Shown piece after piece: positions 34,315 through 42,808 of a DNA stretch of 64,000 bases (positions are counted from its first letter, which is position 1; every line of letters starts with the position of its first letter). The notes under the pieces are model-generated. The model was not told where the DNA came from. It made no database searches and saw only the letters and a list, made by a program, of their open reading frames with translations. The translations under genes were made by a program, and so were the position numbers. Where the stretch lies: assembly GCF_000633415.1 (NCBI RefSeq), contig NZ_AYMV01000004.1, forward strand, positions 1-64,000, written 5' to 3'. Origin of the DNA: Leucobacter sp. PH1c (GTDB lineage: Bacteria; Actinomycetota; Actinomycetes; Actinomycetales; Microbacteriaceae).

Positions 34315-34829
34315 GCGGTACCCCCGCCGAGCACGCGCAGGCCCGCGACGACGCGCGTCTGGTAGCTCACGAAGGAGACGATCTGCGAGAGGACCACGAT
34401 CTCTGGGGTGCTCCAGCCGGCGATGCGGAGCGCGTCCACATCGTCAGGCGTGGCTGCCGCCGGTCGCAGCACGAGCAGGTCGACGTGCCGCAGCAGCGCA
34501 CGCACGCGACGGCTCGCCGCGCGACCCGCGAGGCCGTCCGCCCCGTCTGCGACGAGCTCGGCGGCGACGGCTCCCTCCTCGTCGAGCAGCTCGCGGTAAT
34601 ACGCGAGCACCTCTTCGGCGCCGTCCACCCGCGCGGCCCGCGCCGCGGCGAGCAGACGGGTCGAGCGGTCGAGGCCCGCGGCCTCATCGTCGGCTGCGAC
34701 GTCGAGGAGCGCGCCGAGGCTGGCCTCGGCCGCCGCCGTCGCGTCCGGCCGATGCCCGGTGAGTCGTGCCGCGGTCGCGGGGTCGAGCCCCGCGATCGCG
34801 GCGAGCGTGTCCTGCGTGGAAGTCGTCAT
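34311..34829 (-). CDS. CMD-domain protein, partner of the AhpD-like gene
   Basis: A 172-residue helical CMD-fold protein (Avi_7170 type) without the Cys-x-x-Cys of its neighbour. 'DDVDALRIAGWSTPEIVVLSQIVSFVSYQTRVVAGLRVL' is the conserved C-terminal helix pair. It likely forms a heteromer with the AhpD-like protein (inference from the invariable pairing). Four-base overlaps bind it to livF upstream and the AhpD gene downstream, so these are the last two genes of the Liv operon. Confidence 0.8.
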   Translation of the reverse strand: MTTSTQDTLAAIAGLDPATAARLTGHRPDATAAAEASLGALLDVAADDEAAGLDRSTRLLAAARAARVDGAEEVLAYYRELLDEEGAVAAELVADGADGLAGRAASRRVRALLRHVDLLVLRPAAATPDDVDALRIAGWSTPEIVVLSQIVSFVSYQTRVVAGLRVLGGGTA

Positions 34830-35608
34830 GCTGCGTTCCTCTCGCTGCGCCCGGATGCGGGCGCTGTTCCGCCGTCGGCGCGGTCTGCGCCGTCGAGTCC
34901 CCGTCCGAGATAGGCCTCCTGAATGGCGGGGTTCGCCGCGAGCTCGCGCGCGGCTCCGGAGAGGACCACCTCGCCCGTGCGGAGCACGTAGCCGCGGCTC
35001 GCGATCGAGAGCGCGAGCTCGGCGTTCTGCTCCACCATCAGCACCGCGATCCCGAGCTCACGATTCAGCTCCGCGATGCGCTCGAGCACCTGCTCCACGA
35101 TGATGGGGGCGAGCCCCATCGTCGGCTCGTCCATGCAGATCAGCCGCGGCCTGCTCATCAGCGCCCGCCCGAACGCGAGCATCTGCTGCTCCCCGCCCGA
35201 GAGGGTCCCCGCGCGCTGGGCCCGCCGCTCGCGGAGCCGCGGGAACGCGTCGTGCACCTCCGCGAGCGTGGCGCGGATCTCCCGGTCGCGACGGGTATGC
35301 GCGCCGACGAGGAGGTTGTCCTCGACCGACATGTCCGGGAAGACGCGCCGGGCCTCGGGCACCGAGGCGATCCCGGCTCGCACGCGCCGGGCCGTGGGCC
35401 AGCTCTGGATCTCCTCCCCGTCCCAGATGATGCGCCCGGCGTCGGGTCGCTTCAGACCGAGCACCGTCTTCATCGTGGTGGATTTCCCGGATGCGTTCCC
35501 GCCGAGCAGCGAGACGATCTCTCCCGGCCCGATCGTAAGGTCGAGGCCGCGGAGTGCGGGGCTCGGTCCGTAAGAGACCGAGATCCCCTCCAGTCGGAGT
35601 TCAGACAT
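34826..35608 (-). CDS. livF: Branched-chain/amide ABC transporter ATP-binding protein (LivF-type)
   Basis: A 260-residue ABC ATPase, one of two that drive the importer. Walker A is 'GGNASGKSTT', the signature 'LSGGEQQML' and Walker B 'LICMDEP', with the LivF motif 'TMGLAPIIVEQ'. It overlaps livG by eight bases and the CMD gene by four. The solute could be a branched amino acid, a short amide or urea; LivF-type ATPases serve all of these. Confidence 0.92.
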   Translation of the reverse strand: MSELRLEGISVSYGPSPALRGLDLTIGPGEIVSLLGGNASGKSTTMKTVLGLKRPDAGRIIWDGEEIQSWPTARRVRAGIASVPEARRVFPDMSVEDNLLVGAHTRRDREIRATLAEVHDAFPRLRERRAQRAGTLSGGEQQMLAFGRALMSRPRLICMDEPTMGLAPIIVEQVLERIAELNRELGIAVLMVEQNAELALSIASRGYVLRTGEVVLSGAARELAANPAIQEAYLGRGLDGADRADGGTAPASGRSERNAA

Positions 35609-36479
35609 GGGTGCGCTCCTCTGCTGTTGCGGGCTCGGTCGTGCCAGTCGTCGCCGTGGTCCCGAGATACGCGGCGATGACGCGCGGGTCGCGCTGCACC
35701 TCGGCCGGAGTGCCCGCCGCGATGATCCGCCCCTCGTCCAGGACGATCACGCGATCGGAGAGCGTCATCACGAGATCGAGCTTGTGCTCGACGAGCAGCA
35801 TGCTCTGCCCCTGGGCCTTCAGCTCGAGCAGCTGCTCGAGCACCTCGGCCGTCTCGGTCTGGTTCATGCCGGCGGTCGGCTCGTCGAGGACGAGGAGCCG
35901 GGGCTCCGCCACGAGGGCGCGCGCGATCTCGGTGCGCCGCCGGTTCGCGTAGGAGAGTGTGAACGCGAAGCGATCGCGGCGCGGCAGGAGGCGCTCGCCG
36001 AAGCGGGCGAGCTGCGCGTCGACGCGGGCGTCGTCCGCGGCCCGCCGCGCGTCGCCGCTGGAACCCCCGCCGCGCAGCAGCGCCGAGCCGGTCTCCGCGA
36101 GGAGCGGGAGCCAGCGCAGCCCCGGGATCTCACGCAGGCGCGAGCCGCGCTGACCGAGCCCGTCGCGCCCGACGAGCACGTTCTCGCGCACCGTGAGGTT
36201 TCCGATCACCCGGCCGTTCTGGAACGTGCGGGTGAGGCCGAGGCGCGCGATCTGGTGCGGCTTCCGACCCGAGATCCGCGCGCCGTCGAGGTGCACCTCG
36301 CCTCGGTCCGGCGCGAGGACGCCGCTCACGATGTTAAGCGTGCTCGTCTTCCCAGAGCCGTTCGGACCGATGATCGACAGCACCTCGCCCTCGGCAAGCG
36401 CGAAGCCCACATCGTTCACGACGGTCAGGCCGCCGAAGCGCTTCGTGATCCCCGTGACCCGGAGCAGTTCGCGGCTCAT
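35601..36479 (-). CDS. livG: Branched-chain/amide ABC transporter ATP-binding protein (LivG-type)
   Basis: A 292-residue ABC ATPase. Walker A is 'GPNGSGKTS', Walker B 'LLVLDEPTAGMNQTE'. The signature reads LSYANRRRTEIARAL, where LivG normally has LSYGQQRR; the glycine and glutamine are replaced by alanine and asparagine. The reading frame is intact, so it may still work in the LivFG heterodimer. It overlaps livHM and livF by four and eight bases. The residues between Walker A and the signature ('LLRGGGSSGDARRAADDARV') are a little longer than usual. Confidence 0.9.
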   Translation of the reverse strand: MSRELLRVTGITKRFGGLTVVNDVGFALAEGEVLSIIGPNGSGKTSTLNIVSGVLAPDRGEVHLDGARISGRKPHQIARLGLTRTFQNGRVIGNLTVRENVLVGRDGLGQRGSRLREIPGLRWLPLLAETGSALLRGGGSSGDARRAADDARVDAQLARFGERLLPRRDRFAFTLSYANRRRTEIARALVAEPRLLVLDEPTAGMNQTETAEVLEQLLELKAQGQSMLLVEHKLDLVMTLSDRVIVLDEGRIIAAGTPAEVQRDPRVIAAYLGTTATTGTTEPATAEERTHV

Positions 36480-38440
36480 CGGAGTGCCTCCGCTCCGGCC
36501 GGTGCCACGTCCCCGGCGTTCGCGCCCGCGCCCGCGGACGCATCAGTCGAGGCGGACGGGCCGGATGGTCCGAGCGGTCCCGGCTCGGCGGCCTGCCGCC
36601 CGGCACACCGGCGCCGGAGAGCGCGGAGCCCCGGGATCTCCGCCCAGAGACCTTGCGGGCGGAGGAGGATGAGCCCAAGGAGCAGGACGCCGTAAAGCAG
36701 CAGGCGCCACTCGGCGAGGGGCCGGAACAGCTCGGGAACACCGACGAGGATCACGGCGCCGATGAGCACGCCGACGGGGGCGCGAAGGCCGCCGAGGATG
36801 GCGATCGTCACCGCGAGCACCGAGAGCGACACATCGAACTGCTTCGGCTCGAGGAACGTCACCTGGGCGGCGTAGAACGCGCCCGCGGTGCCCGCAAGCA
36901 CGGCGGCGAGGCCGAAGGCGAGCGACTTGTAGGAGGCGGGGTGGAGCCCCGCGGAGGCGGCGGCGACCTCGTCCTCGCGCACCGCGGCCCAGACCCGACC
37001 GAGCCGCGACGCGCCGAGCCGGGTGACCAGCAGCACCGCGATGAGCAGCACTCCGAGCGTGAGCCAGTACATGGCCGAGGCGCCGCCCAGGCTCGCCCCG
37101 AAGAGCGTGGGGCGCGGGATCGCGGAGATGCCCCGCGATCCCCCCGTGAGCTGCGGGAGGATGAGCGCGGCCGCCGAGACGACGGCGCCGGCGGCGAGCG
37201 TGGCCATCGACACGTAGTGCCCGCGCAGGCGCCAGCTCGGCGCGGTGAGGAGCACCTGCAGGACCGCAGCGGCACCCGCGGCGGCGAGCACGCTCGGCCA
37301 GAAGCCCCAGTCGAAGCGGGTCACGAGGATCGCCGAGGTGTAGGCGCCGATCGCGAGCGCGCCCGCCTGGCCGAGCACGATCTGCCCGGCGAAGCCGCCC
37401 ACGAGCGTGATCGAGAGCGCGAAGAGCGCCATGATCCACACCTGCGCGCCCGCGCGGAGCACGTAGTCGCTCGCGAGCAGGGGCACGGCGAGGAGCGCCG
37501 CGGCGGCCGCGGTCCCGGCCCACCGTGGCAGCCGGATGGGGCGCCCCGCCCCGAAGAAGGTGCCGGTCATCGGCTCCGCCGCGATCGTCGGCACGCGGCC
37601 GAGCAGACCGCCGGGCCGGATCCAGAGCACGAGGAGCAGCGAGCCGAAGGTGATGAGCTGCCGCACCGAGTCGCCCCAGAGCGACACGCCGAACGCCTCG
37701 GCCACCCCGAGCACGAGCCCGCCGATGACGGCTCCCGCGATCGATCCGAGCCCGCCGATCGTTGCGGCGGCGAAGCCCTGCAGCCCCGCGAGGAAACCCA
37801 TGCCCGGGGCCACGTTCGAGGTGTACATGCCGACGAGCAGGCCGGCCGTGCCGCCGAGCGCGGACGCGATCACGAAGGAGAGCGCCTGGATCCGGGCGAC
37901 GGGCACGCCCATCTGCTGCGCAGCTTCCGGGTCCTGCGCGGTCGCGCGGATCGCGCGGCCGGTCCGGGTGCGACTGAGCACGAGCGCGAGGATCGCCACG
38001 CAGAGCAGGCTGACGCCGATGATCACGAGCGAGAGCGTGCCGAAGCGGAAGCCGAAGAGCTCGAGGTTGTCGCGCGGGAACGCGCTCTCGAGGCGGCGGG
38101 TCTGCGCGCCGAACACGCGGAGCGAGAGCGCGTCGAGGATGACCCCGACGGCGAAGGTCGCGAGCAGCACCGCGATGCCCGGGGCGGAGCGCAGCGGCCG
38201 CACCGCGATGAGGTACACCGCCCAGCCGAGGAGCCCCGTGAGCACGATAACGGCCGGCGCCGCGAGCGCGAACGGCAGCTGCAGGGGGCCGGTGAGCCAC
38301 CACGAGAGCATGGCGCCGACGGCGAACACGGCGCCGTGCGCGAAGTTGATGATGTTCGAGACCCCGAAGACGAGGGAGACACCCACGGCGATGAGCGCGT
38401 AGGTGCTTCCCCCGACGAGGCCGGAGAGCAGGATGTCCAT
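36476..38440 (-). CDS. Fused LivH-LivM ABC permease
   Basis: A 654-residue membrane protein carrying both permeases in one chain. Residues 1-285 match LivH ('MDILLSGLVGGSTYALIAVGVSLVFGVSNIINFAHGA', shown here in part, and 'AQDPEAAQQMGV'). About 310-615 match LivM ('LVGGFAGQIVLGQAGALAIGAY', 'GAFYAAQVTFLEP'). A hydrophilic linker near 290-305 joins them. The two are usually separate genes; the frame is continuous, so this is a real fusion or read-through of adjacent genes. A Pro/Ala tail follows. Start is ATG 38440; it overlaps livG by four bases. Confidence 0.9.
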   Translation of the reverse strand: MDILLSGLVGGSTYALIAVGVSLVFGVSNIINFAHGAVFAVGAMLSWWLTGPLQLPFALAAPAVIVLTGLLGWAVYLIAVRPLRSAPGIAVLLATFAVGVILDALSLRVFGAQTRRLESAFPRDNLELFGFRFGTLSLVIIGVSLLCVAILALVLSRTRTGRAIRATAQDPEAAQQMGVPVARIQALSFVIASALGGTAGLLVGMYTSNVAPGMGFLAGLQGFAAATIGGLGSIAGAVIGGLVLGVAEAFGVSLWGDSVRQLITFGSLLLVLWIRPGGLLGRVPTIAAEPMTGTFFGAGRPIRLPRWAGTAAAAALLAVPLLASDYVLRAGAQVWIMALFALSITLVGGFAGQIVLGQAGALAIGAYTSAILVTRFDWGFWPSVLAAAGAAAVLQVLLTAPSWRLRGHYVSMATLAAGAVVSAAALILPQLTGGSRGISAIPRPTLFGASLGGASAMYWLTLGVLLIAVLLVTRLGASRLGRVWAAVREDEVAAASAGLHPASYKSLAFGLAAVLAGTAGAFYAAQVTFLEPKQFDVSLSVLAVTIAILGGLRAPVGVLIGAVILVGVPELFRPLAEWRLLLYGVLLLGLILLRPQGLWAEIPGLRALRRRCAGRQAAEPGPLGPSGPSASTDASAGAGANAGDVAPAGAEALR

Positions 38441-38455
38441 GGGGCTCCGGGCGGG

Positions 38456-39607
38456 CTACTGCTGGATCGTGAATGCGCCGTCGGCGATCACGAGCGGGAA
38501 CTGCTCGGCATCGCTCACGCGTCGCGTCTCGTCGAGCTGGAACTCGTCGTAGAGGATCGAGCTGAACGAGGAGCCGTCGTCGAGCGCGTCGCGCAGGCCG
38601 GAGCGGGTGAGCTCCGTGGCGCGCTCGGCGCCCTGCGCGACGGCGTTGAGGGCGTCGTAGGCGCGGATGGCGTAGTCGCTCGGGGTCGCCTCGCCGGTCG
38701 CCTCGGCGAACGCGGCGATGAACTCCTGCACGCGCGGCTCGGTGTTCGTCGGCGTGAAGTAGCTGAGCGTCTGGACGCCCTCGGCGGCATCCCCCGCGAG
38801 CTCGATGAACTGCTGGTTGTAGATCGAGCTGATCCCCACGATCGGGGTCTCGATGCCGAGCTCGCGAGCCTGGCTGGTGATGAGCGCGCCATCCGCCGCG
38901 TAGGAGATGAGCACGATCACCTCGGGGTTCTTCGCCTTCGCAGCGAGGAGGAGCGGCCGGAAATCGGTGCTCTCGGGATCGTAGGCGGTCGCGTAGACCT
39001 CCTCGAGCCCCGAGCGCTCCTCCCCGTCCTGGAAGAAGCCGAAGGTCTCCTGCCCCCAGTCGGTGTCGTGGTAGAACACGGCGGCGCGCGTGCCGGTCTC
39101 CGCGGCGAACGCGGCGAGGCGCGGGGCCTCGAACTCCTGCGAGACCCACGTCGCGAAGACGTAGTCGCCCGCATCGGTCACGTCGGGGCCGGAGGCCGAG
39201 AACGCGAACTGCACGAGCCCGCCGTCCTGGTAGATCGGGCTCGCCGCGGAGGTCGCGGGGGTGCCGAAGTCTCCGAGGACGGCGAGGATCGAGGCATCGT
39301 CGACGAACTTCTGCGCGATCTGCGGAGCCTGCGCGGGGTCCGCCTGCGTGTCCTCGTACACGAGCTCCACCGGGCGACCATCGATGCCGCCGTCGGCGTT
39401 GATCTCCGTGAGGGCAAGGTCGAGGCCCTGGCGGAAGTACTCGCCGTACTGCGCGGAGTTCCCGGTGTCGGGGAGCGCCACGCCAAAACGAACGGGGTCG
39501 GAGCCTCCGGCTTCGCCGGCTTCGGCCGCGGGTGAGCAGGCGGCGAGCCCGAACGACAGGGCGGCGACGGCGCCCGCGGCGAGCGCCGCACGAAGGCGTG
39601 ATGACAT
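38456..39607 (-). CDS. ABC transporter substrate-binding lipoprotein (LivJ/K-type)
   Basis: A 383-residue periplasmic-binding-fold lipoprotein anchored outside the membrane. The lipobox is LAAC with Cys24 in 'ALSFGLAACSPA'. 'RFGVALPDTGNSAQYGEYFRQGLDLALTEINADGGI' and 'LVYEDTQADPAQAPQIAQKFVDD' are typical Peripla_BP_6 segments. Start is ATG 39607 with GAGGAG upstream. It is first in the operon with livHM, livG, livF, the CMD and the AhpD genes. The ligand is unknown. Confidence 0.93.
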   Translation of the reverse strand: MSSRLRAALAAGAVAALSFGLAACSPAAEAGEAGGSDPVRFGVALPDTGNSAQYGEYFRQGLDLALTEINADGGIDGRPVELVYEDTQADPAQAPQIAQKFVDDASILAVLGDFGTPATSAASPIYQDGGLVQFAFSASGPDVTDAGDYVFATWVSQEFEAPRLAAFAAETGTRAAVFYHDTDWGQETFGFFQDGEERSGLEEVYATAYDPESTDFRPLLLAAKAKNPEVIVLISYAADGALITSQARELGIETPIVGISSIYNQQFIELAGDAAEGVQTLSYFTPTNTEPRVQEFIAAFAEATGEATPSDYAIRAYDALNAVAQGAERATELTRSGLRDALDDGSSFSSILYDEFQLDETRRVSDAEQFPLVIADGAFTIQQ

Positions 39608-39704
39608 GACGGATTCTCCTCGATGGGTGGGGTGCGGCGAGGGCCGGCGCACCGGTGGGCGAGCTCAGTCTGGCAGCGCGGCGCGCCTCGACTGAGAAGA
39701 TGAA

Positions 39705-39738
39705 GCAATGTTACACATAAGCAAAGTTCACGCATTGC
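39705..39738. promoter_or_regulatory. AT-rich divergent promoter region with inverted repeat
   Basis: Between the Liv operon and the FAD genes an AT-rich patch contains gcaatg (39705-39710) and cattgc (39733-39738) as an inverted repeat around about 22 bases. It is likely to hold -10/-35 elements for both directions and may be an operator; exact boxes are unclear. Confidence 0.4.
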
Positions 39739-39778
39739 GGATTTGCCGCGGAGCCCGGCGGCATGGGATAACCGAGGG

Positions 39779-41629
39779 ATGAGCACCGGAGCACTCGCCC
39801 TCGTCGGCTCCGGCGTGCGCGGCACCGCGGCGCTCGGGCGCCTCGCGGCGCGACTGCGCGCGCGGCCGGACGCGGAGCGCCTCGTCCTCGATCTCCACGT
39901 CATCGACCCGCACGCGCCCGGCTCGGGCCGGATCTGGCGCGATGGGCAGCCCCGCTCACTCGTGATGAACACCGTGCCCGCGCACTCGACCGTGTTCGAC
40001 GACCCCTCGCTCGACTTCAGCGAGCCGCTCGGCGGGCCCTCCTTCGCGGAGTGGTGCGCGCGCGTGAGCGAGGGCACCGTTCCGCTCGACGACGCCTGGG
40101 CCCGCGAGGCGGCGGCCGACACCGCCCCCTGGAGCAGCCCCTCGCGCGCGCTCTACGGCCACTACCTGCGGTGGGCGTACGCGCAGTTCCGCGCCGCGCT
40201 GCCCGCCGGCGTGCGCGTGCATGAGCACCGGGCCGAGCTCACCTCGCTGAGCCGCGCCGACGGCCGCTTCCGGCTCCGGCTCGCTCCTCGCGCCGCCCCG
40301 GGGGCCGCGCCCCCCGCGCACGCGCACGCGCACAGCGTGCGGCTCCTCGTCGACGCGGTGCTCCTCGCCGTCGGCTGGCTGCCCCGCGATGCCGCGCACG
40401 GCGACGAGCTGCCCCACGACTCCCCCGCCCGCACGAACCGCGACCTCGGCGCCGAGCAGCCGATCGACCAGGGCATCGCCGAGATCGCTCCGGGCGAGCG
40501 CGTGGCCGTGCGCGGCGTGGGCATGGGCTTCACCGATCTGCTCGCGCTCGTCACCGAGGAGCGCGGCGGCCGCTTCGTGCCCCGCCCGGATGCGAGCCGC
40601 CCGGGCGAACTGGCGTACGAGCCGAGCGGGCGCGAGCCCGTGCTCCTCGCCGGCTCGCGCAGTGGACTGCCGTTCCTCGCGAAGCCCGAGTTCGGTGCGG
40701 CCCCGCCGCCCGTGCGCCTCGACGCGCTCACCGCGGCGCTGCCCGAGCTCGTGGCGCGCCGCCCCCTCGACTTCGCGCGGGACGTGCTGCCCCGCATCGT
40801 GCAGGACGCCGACGCCGAGCTGCAACGGGCTCGCCGGGAGCTCGGCGGGCCGCACTCGACTCCGGGGACGCCATTCGAGCCGGAGTGGCTCGCCCGTCCC
40901 TTCCGCGGCGGGAGCGGCGCGGAGCTCGACGCGGAGATCACCGCGCGCATCGACGCCGACGCCGCGGCGGCCGCGCTCGGAGCGCGGAGCCCGGAGAAGC
41001 GCGCGCTGCACGTGTTCCAGGCAGCGCGCGCGGCGATCATCCCCCTCACCGACTTCGGCGGCACCACGCCGGAGAGCGCGCCTGCGCTGCAGCGCTTCCT
41101 GACGCTCGCGGGACTCGCGGGCAGCGGCCCTCCGCGCTTCCGCGTCGAGCAGCTGCTTGCGGCGCAGCGTGCCGGAGTGGTCCGCTTCCTCGGACCGGGC
41201 CTCACGGTCGCGGAGGATCCGACCGAAGCCCGCGGCGCGCCGCGCTCCCGCGTGGTGTTCGGGGCGCTCGCCCCGGCGGAGCGCCTGCCGATCGACCGCG
41301 TGGTCGATGCGCACCTCCCGCTTCCGGCCCCCGGGCGCACCGCGCATCCGCTCCTCGATGCTCTCCTCGATTCAGGGCTGGCCCGGCTGTGGGCCGGCGC
41401 GGTGCCGGGCGACGCGCCCGCGCTCGAAATCACCGCCGCGGCGAGCGCGCTCGTCAGCGCCGGGGGCGCTGCGACGCCGGGCCTCCACTCGGTCGGCCCG
41501 CTCCACGAGGCGCAACGCCGCTTCACGATCATCGCCCCGATCCCGAACGCGCGGTCGACCGTACTGCGGGAGATCGATGCGGCGGTCGCCGCGATCCTCA
41601 CCCACCTCGACGAACGGACAGCAGCATGA
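39779..41629 (+). CDS. FAD/NAD(P)-binding protein (DUF/NAD_binding_9 type)
   Basis: A 616-residue protein with an N-terminal 'LALVGSGVRGTAALGRLAARL' dinucleotide-binding turn and the SidA/HpaA-like 'MNTVPAHSTVF' segment. It matches a poorly described FAD/NAD(P)-binding oxidoreductase class. Substrate and reaction are unknown. Start is ATG 39779; GAGGG lies immediately before it, a weak site. Its stop overlaps the next gene by four bases (ATGA). It is divergent from the Liv operon, so both may act on the imported solute. Confidence 0.8.
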   Translation: MSTGALALVGSGVRGTAALGRLAARLRARPDAERLVLDLHVIDPHAPGSGRIWRDGQPRSLVMNTVPAHSTVFDDPSLDFSEPLGGPSFAEWCARVSEGTVPLDDAWAREAAADTAPWSSPSRALYGHYLRWAYAQFRAALPAGVRVHEHRAELTSLSRADGRFRLRLAPRAAPGAAPPAHAHAHSVRLLVDAVLLAVGWLPRDAAHGDELPHDSPARTNRDLGAEQPIDQGIAEIAPGERVAVRGVGMGFTDLLALVTEERGGRFVPRPDASRPGELAYEPSGREPVLLAGSRSGLPFLAKPEFGAAPPPVRLDALTAALPELVARRPLDFARDVLPRIVQDADAELQRARRELGGPHSTPGTPFEPEWLARPFRGGSGAELDAEITARIDADAAAAALGARSPEKRALHVFQAARAAIIPLTDFGGTTPESAPALQRFLTLAGLAGSGPPRFRVEQLLAAQRAGVVRFLGPGLTVAEDPTEARGAPRSRVVFGALAPAERLPIDRVVDAHLPLPAPGRTAHPLLDALLDSGLARLWAGAVPGDAPALEITAAASALVSAGGAATPGLHSVGPLHEAQRRFTIIAPIPNARSTVLREIDAAVAAILTHLDERTAA

Positions 41630-42750
41630 CCGCGACCACGGACCACCTCATCATCGGCGGCGGGATCATGGGGCTCTCCGCTGCTTGGCAGCTCGCGCGG
41701 CGCGGGGCGCGCGTGCACCTGATCGAGCAGTTCCCCGCCCACCACACGCACGGGGCATCACATGGCTCGACGCGGAACCTGAACAACGCGTACGACGAGC
41801 CGGTGTATCTGGAGCTCTTCGACGAAGCGCTCGCGGAGTGGCGGGCGCTCGAAGCGGGCGCGCCCGCCCCGCTCATGCGCCTGCACGGGCTCGTCACCCA
41901 GGGCGACGAACCCGTCGTGCGGGCGACGCACGACGCGCTGCTCGCGCGCGGCGCCGACGTCGCGCTGCTCGCACCGTCGGAGGCTCAAGCGCGCTGGGCG
42001 GGCATGCGATTCGCGGGCCCCGTGCTGCTCAGCCGCGAAGCGGGGATCGGGTACGCGGCGCGCGCGCTCGACGCGCTCGAGGCGGCGGCGGTCGCGCACG
42101 GGGCGACGATCGAGCGGGGCGGGCGCGTGCGCGGGATCGCTGCGGACGCGCGCGGGGTGCAGATCGAAGTGGAGACCACGGCGGGCGTGCGCACGGTGTC
42201 GGCGCCGCGGGCGATCGTCGCGGCGGGCGCGTGGTCGTCGCCCCTCCTCGACGGCCTCGTCGAGCTCCCGGCGCTGCGGGTCACGGAGGAGCACCCCGCG
42301 CACTTCGCGCCACGGGATCCCGCGCACGTGTGGCCGTCGTTCAATCACGTCTTCCCCGCCGATCAGCTCGACGCGCGCGGGGGCAACGTGTACGGAATGC
42401 CGAGCCCGGGCGAGGGCGTGAAGGTCGGCCTCCACCTCGTGGGCGATGAGGTGGATCCGGACGCTCGGCCCCACGCGGCGAGCCCCGATGTGCGCGCCGC
42501 GCTGCGCGCGCACGTGGCCGAGTGGTTCCCCGGGCTCGATCCCGATCGCGCGACGGACATCAGTTGCACGTACACGTCGACGGCATCGGGGCGCTTCGTG
42601 CTCGACCGAGTGGGGCCCCTCACGGTCGCCGCAGGCTTCTCCGGGCACGGGTACAAGTTCGCCCCGGCGATCGGCCGGATCCTCGCGGATGCGGCGAGCG
42701 GAGTGCGGCTTCCTCCCGAACCGTTCCGGCTGTCCGCACACACGGAGTGA
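41626..42750 (+). CDS. FAD-dependent amino-acid/amine oxidoreductase (sarcosine oxidase-like)
   Basis: A 374-residue DAO-family flavoprotein. The N-terminal Rossmann motif is 'HLIIGGGIMGLSAAWQLARRG'; 'FSGHGYKFAPAIGRILAD' is the C-terminal motif close to those of monomeric sarcosine oxidase and N-methyl amino-acid oxidases. It probably oxidises a secondary or N-methyl amine, producing H2O2 or passing electrons on. The covalent-FAD cysteine of MSOX is not seen: the C-terminal motif reads FSGHGYKF, so the flavin is probably non-covalent. The ATG overlaps the upstream stop. Confidence 0.87.
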   Translation: MTATTDHLIIGGGIMGLSAAWQLARRGARVHLIEQFPAHHTHGASHGSTRNLNNAYDEPVYLELFDEALAEWRALEAGAPAPLMRLHGLVTQGDEPVVRATHDALLARGADVALLAPSEAQARWAGMRFAGPVLLSREAGIGYAARALDALEAAAVAHGATIERGGRVRGIAADARGVQIEVETTAGVRTVSAPRAIVAAGAWSSPLLDGLVELPALRVTEEHPAHFAPRDPAHVWPSFNHVFPADQLDARGGNVYGMPSPGEGVKVGLHLVGDEVDPDARPHAASPDVRAALRAHVAEWFPGLDPDRATDISCTYTSTASGRFVLDRVGPLTVAAGFSGHGYKFAPAIGRILADAASGVRLPPEPFRLSAHTE

Positions 42751-42808
42751 GCGTCCGGCGCGGGCCCGGGGCGCGAGCGCGCGGCGGGCTCCGCGGGTCG
42801 CCGCGCAC

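Noticed and set aside
36476-38440. Two genes merged by a frameshift or lost stop
   Set aside because: The frame is continuous with a sensible linker and both halves are complete; kept as a fusion with a note.
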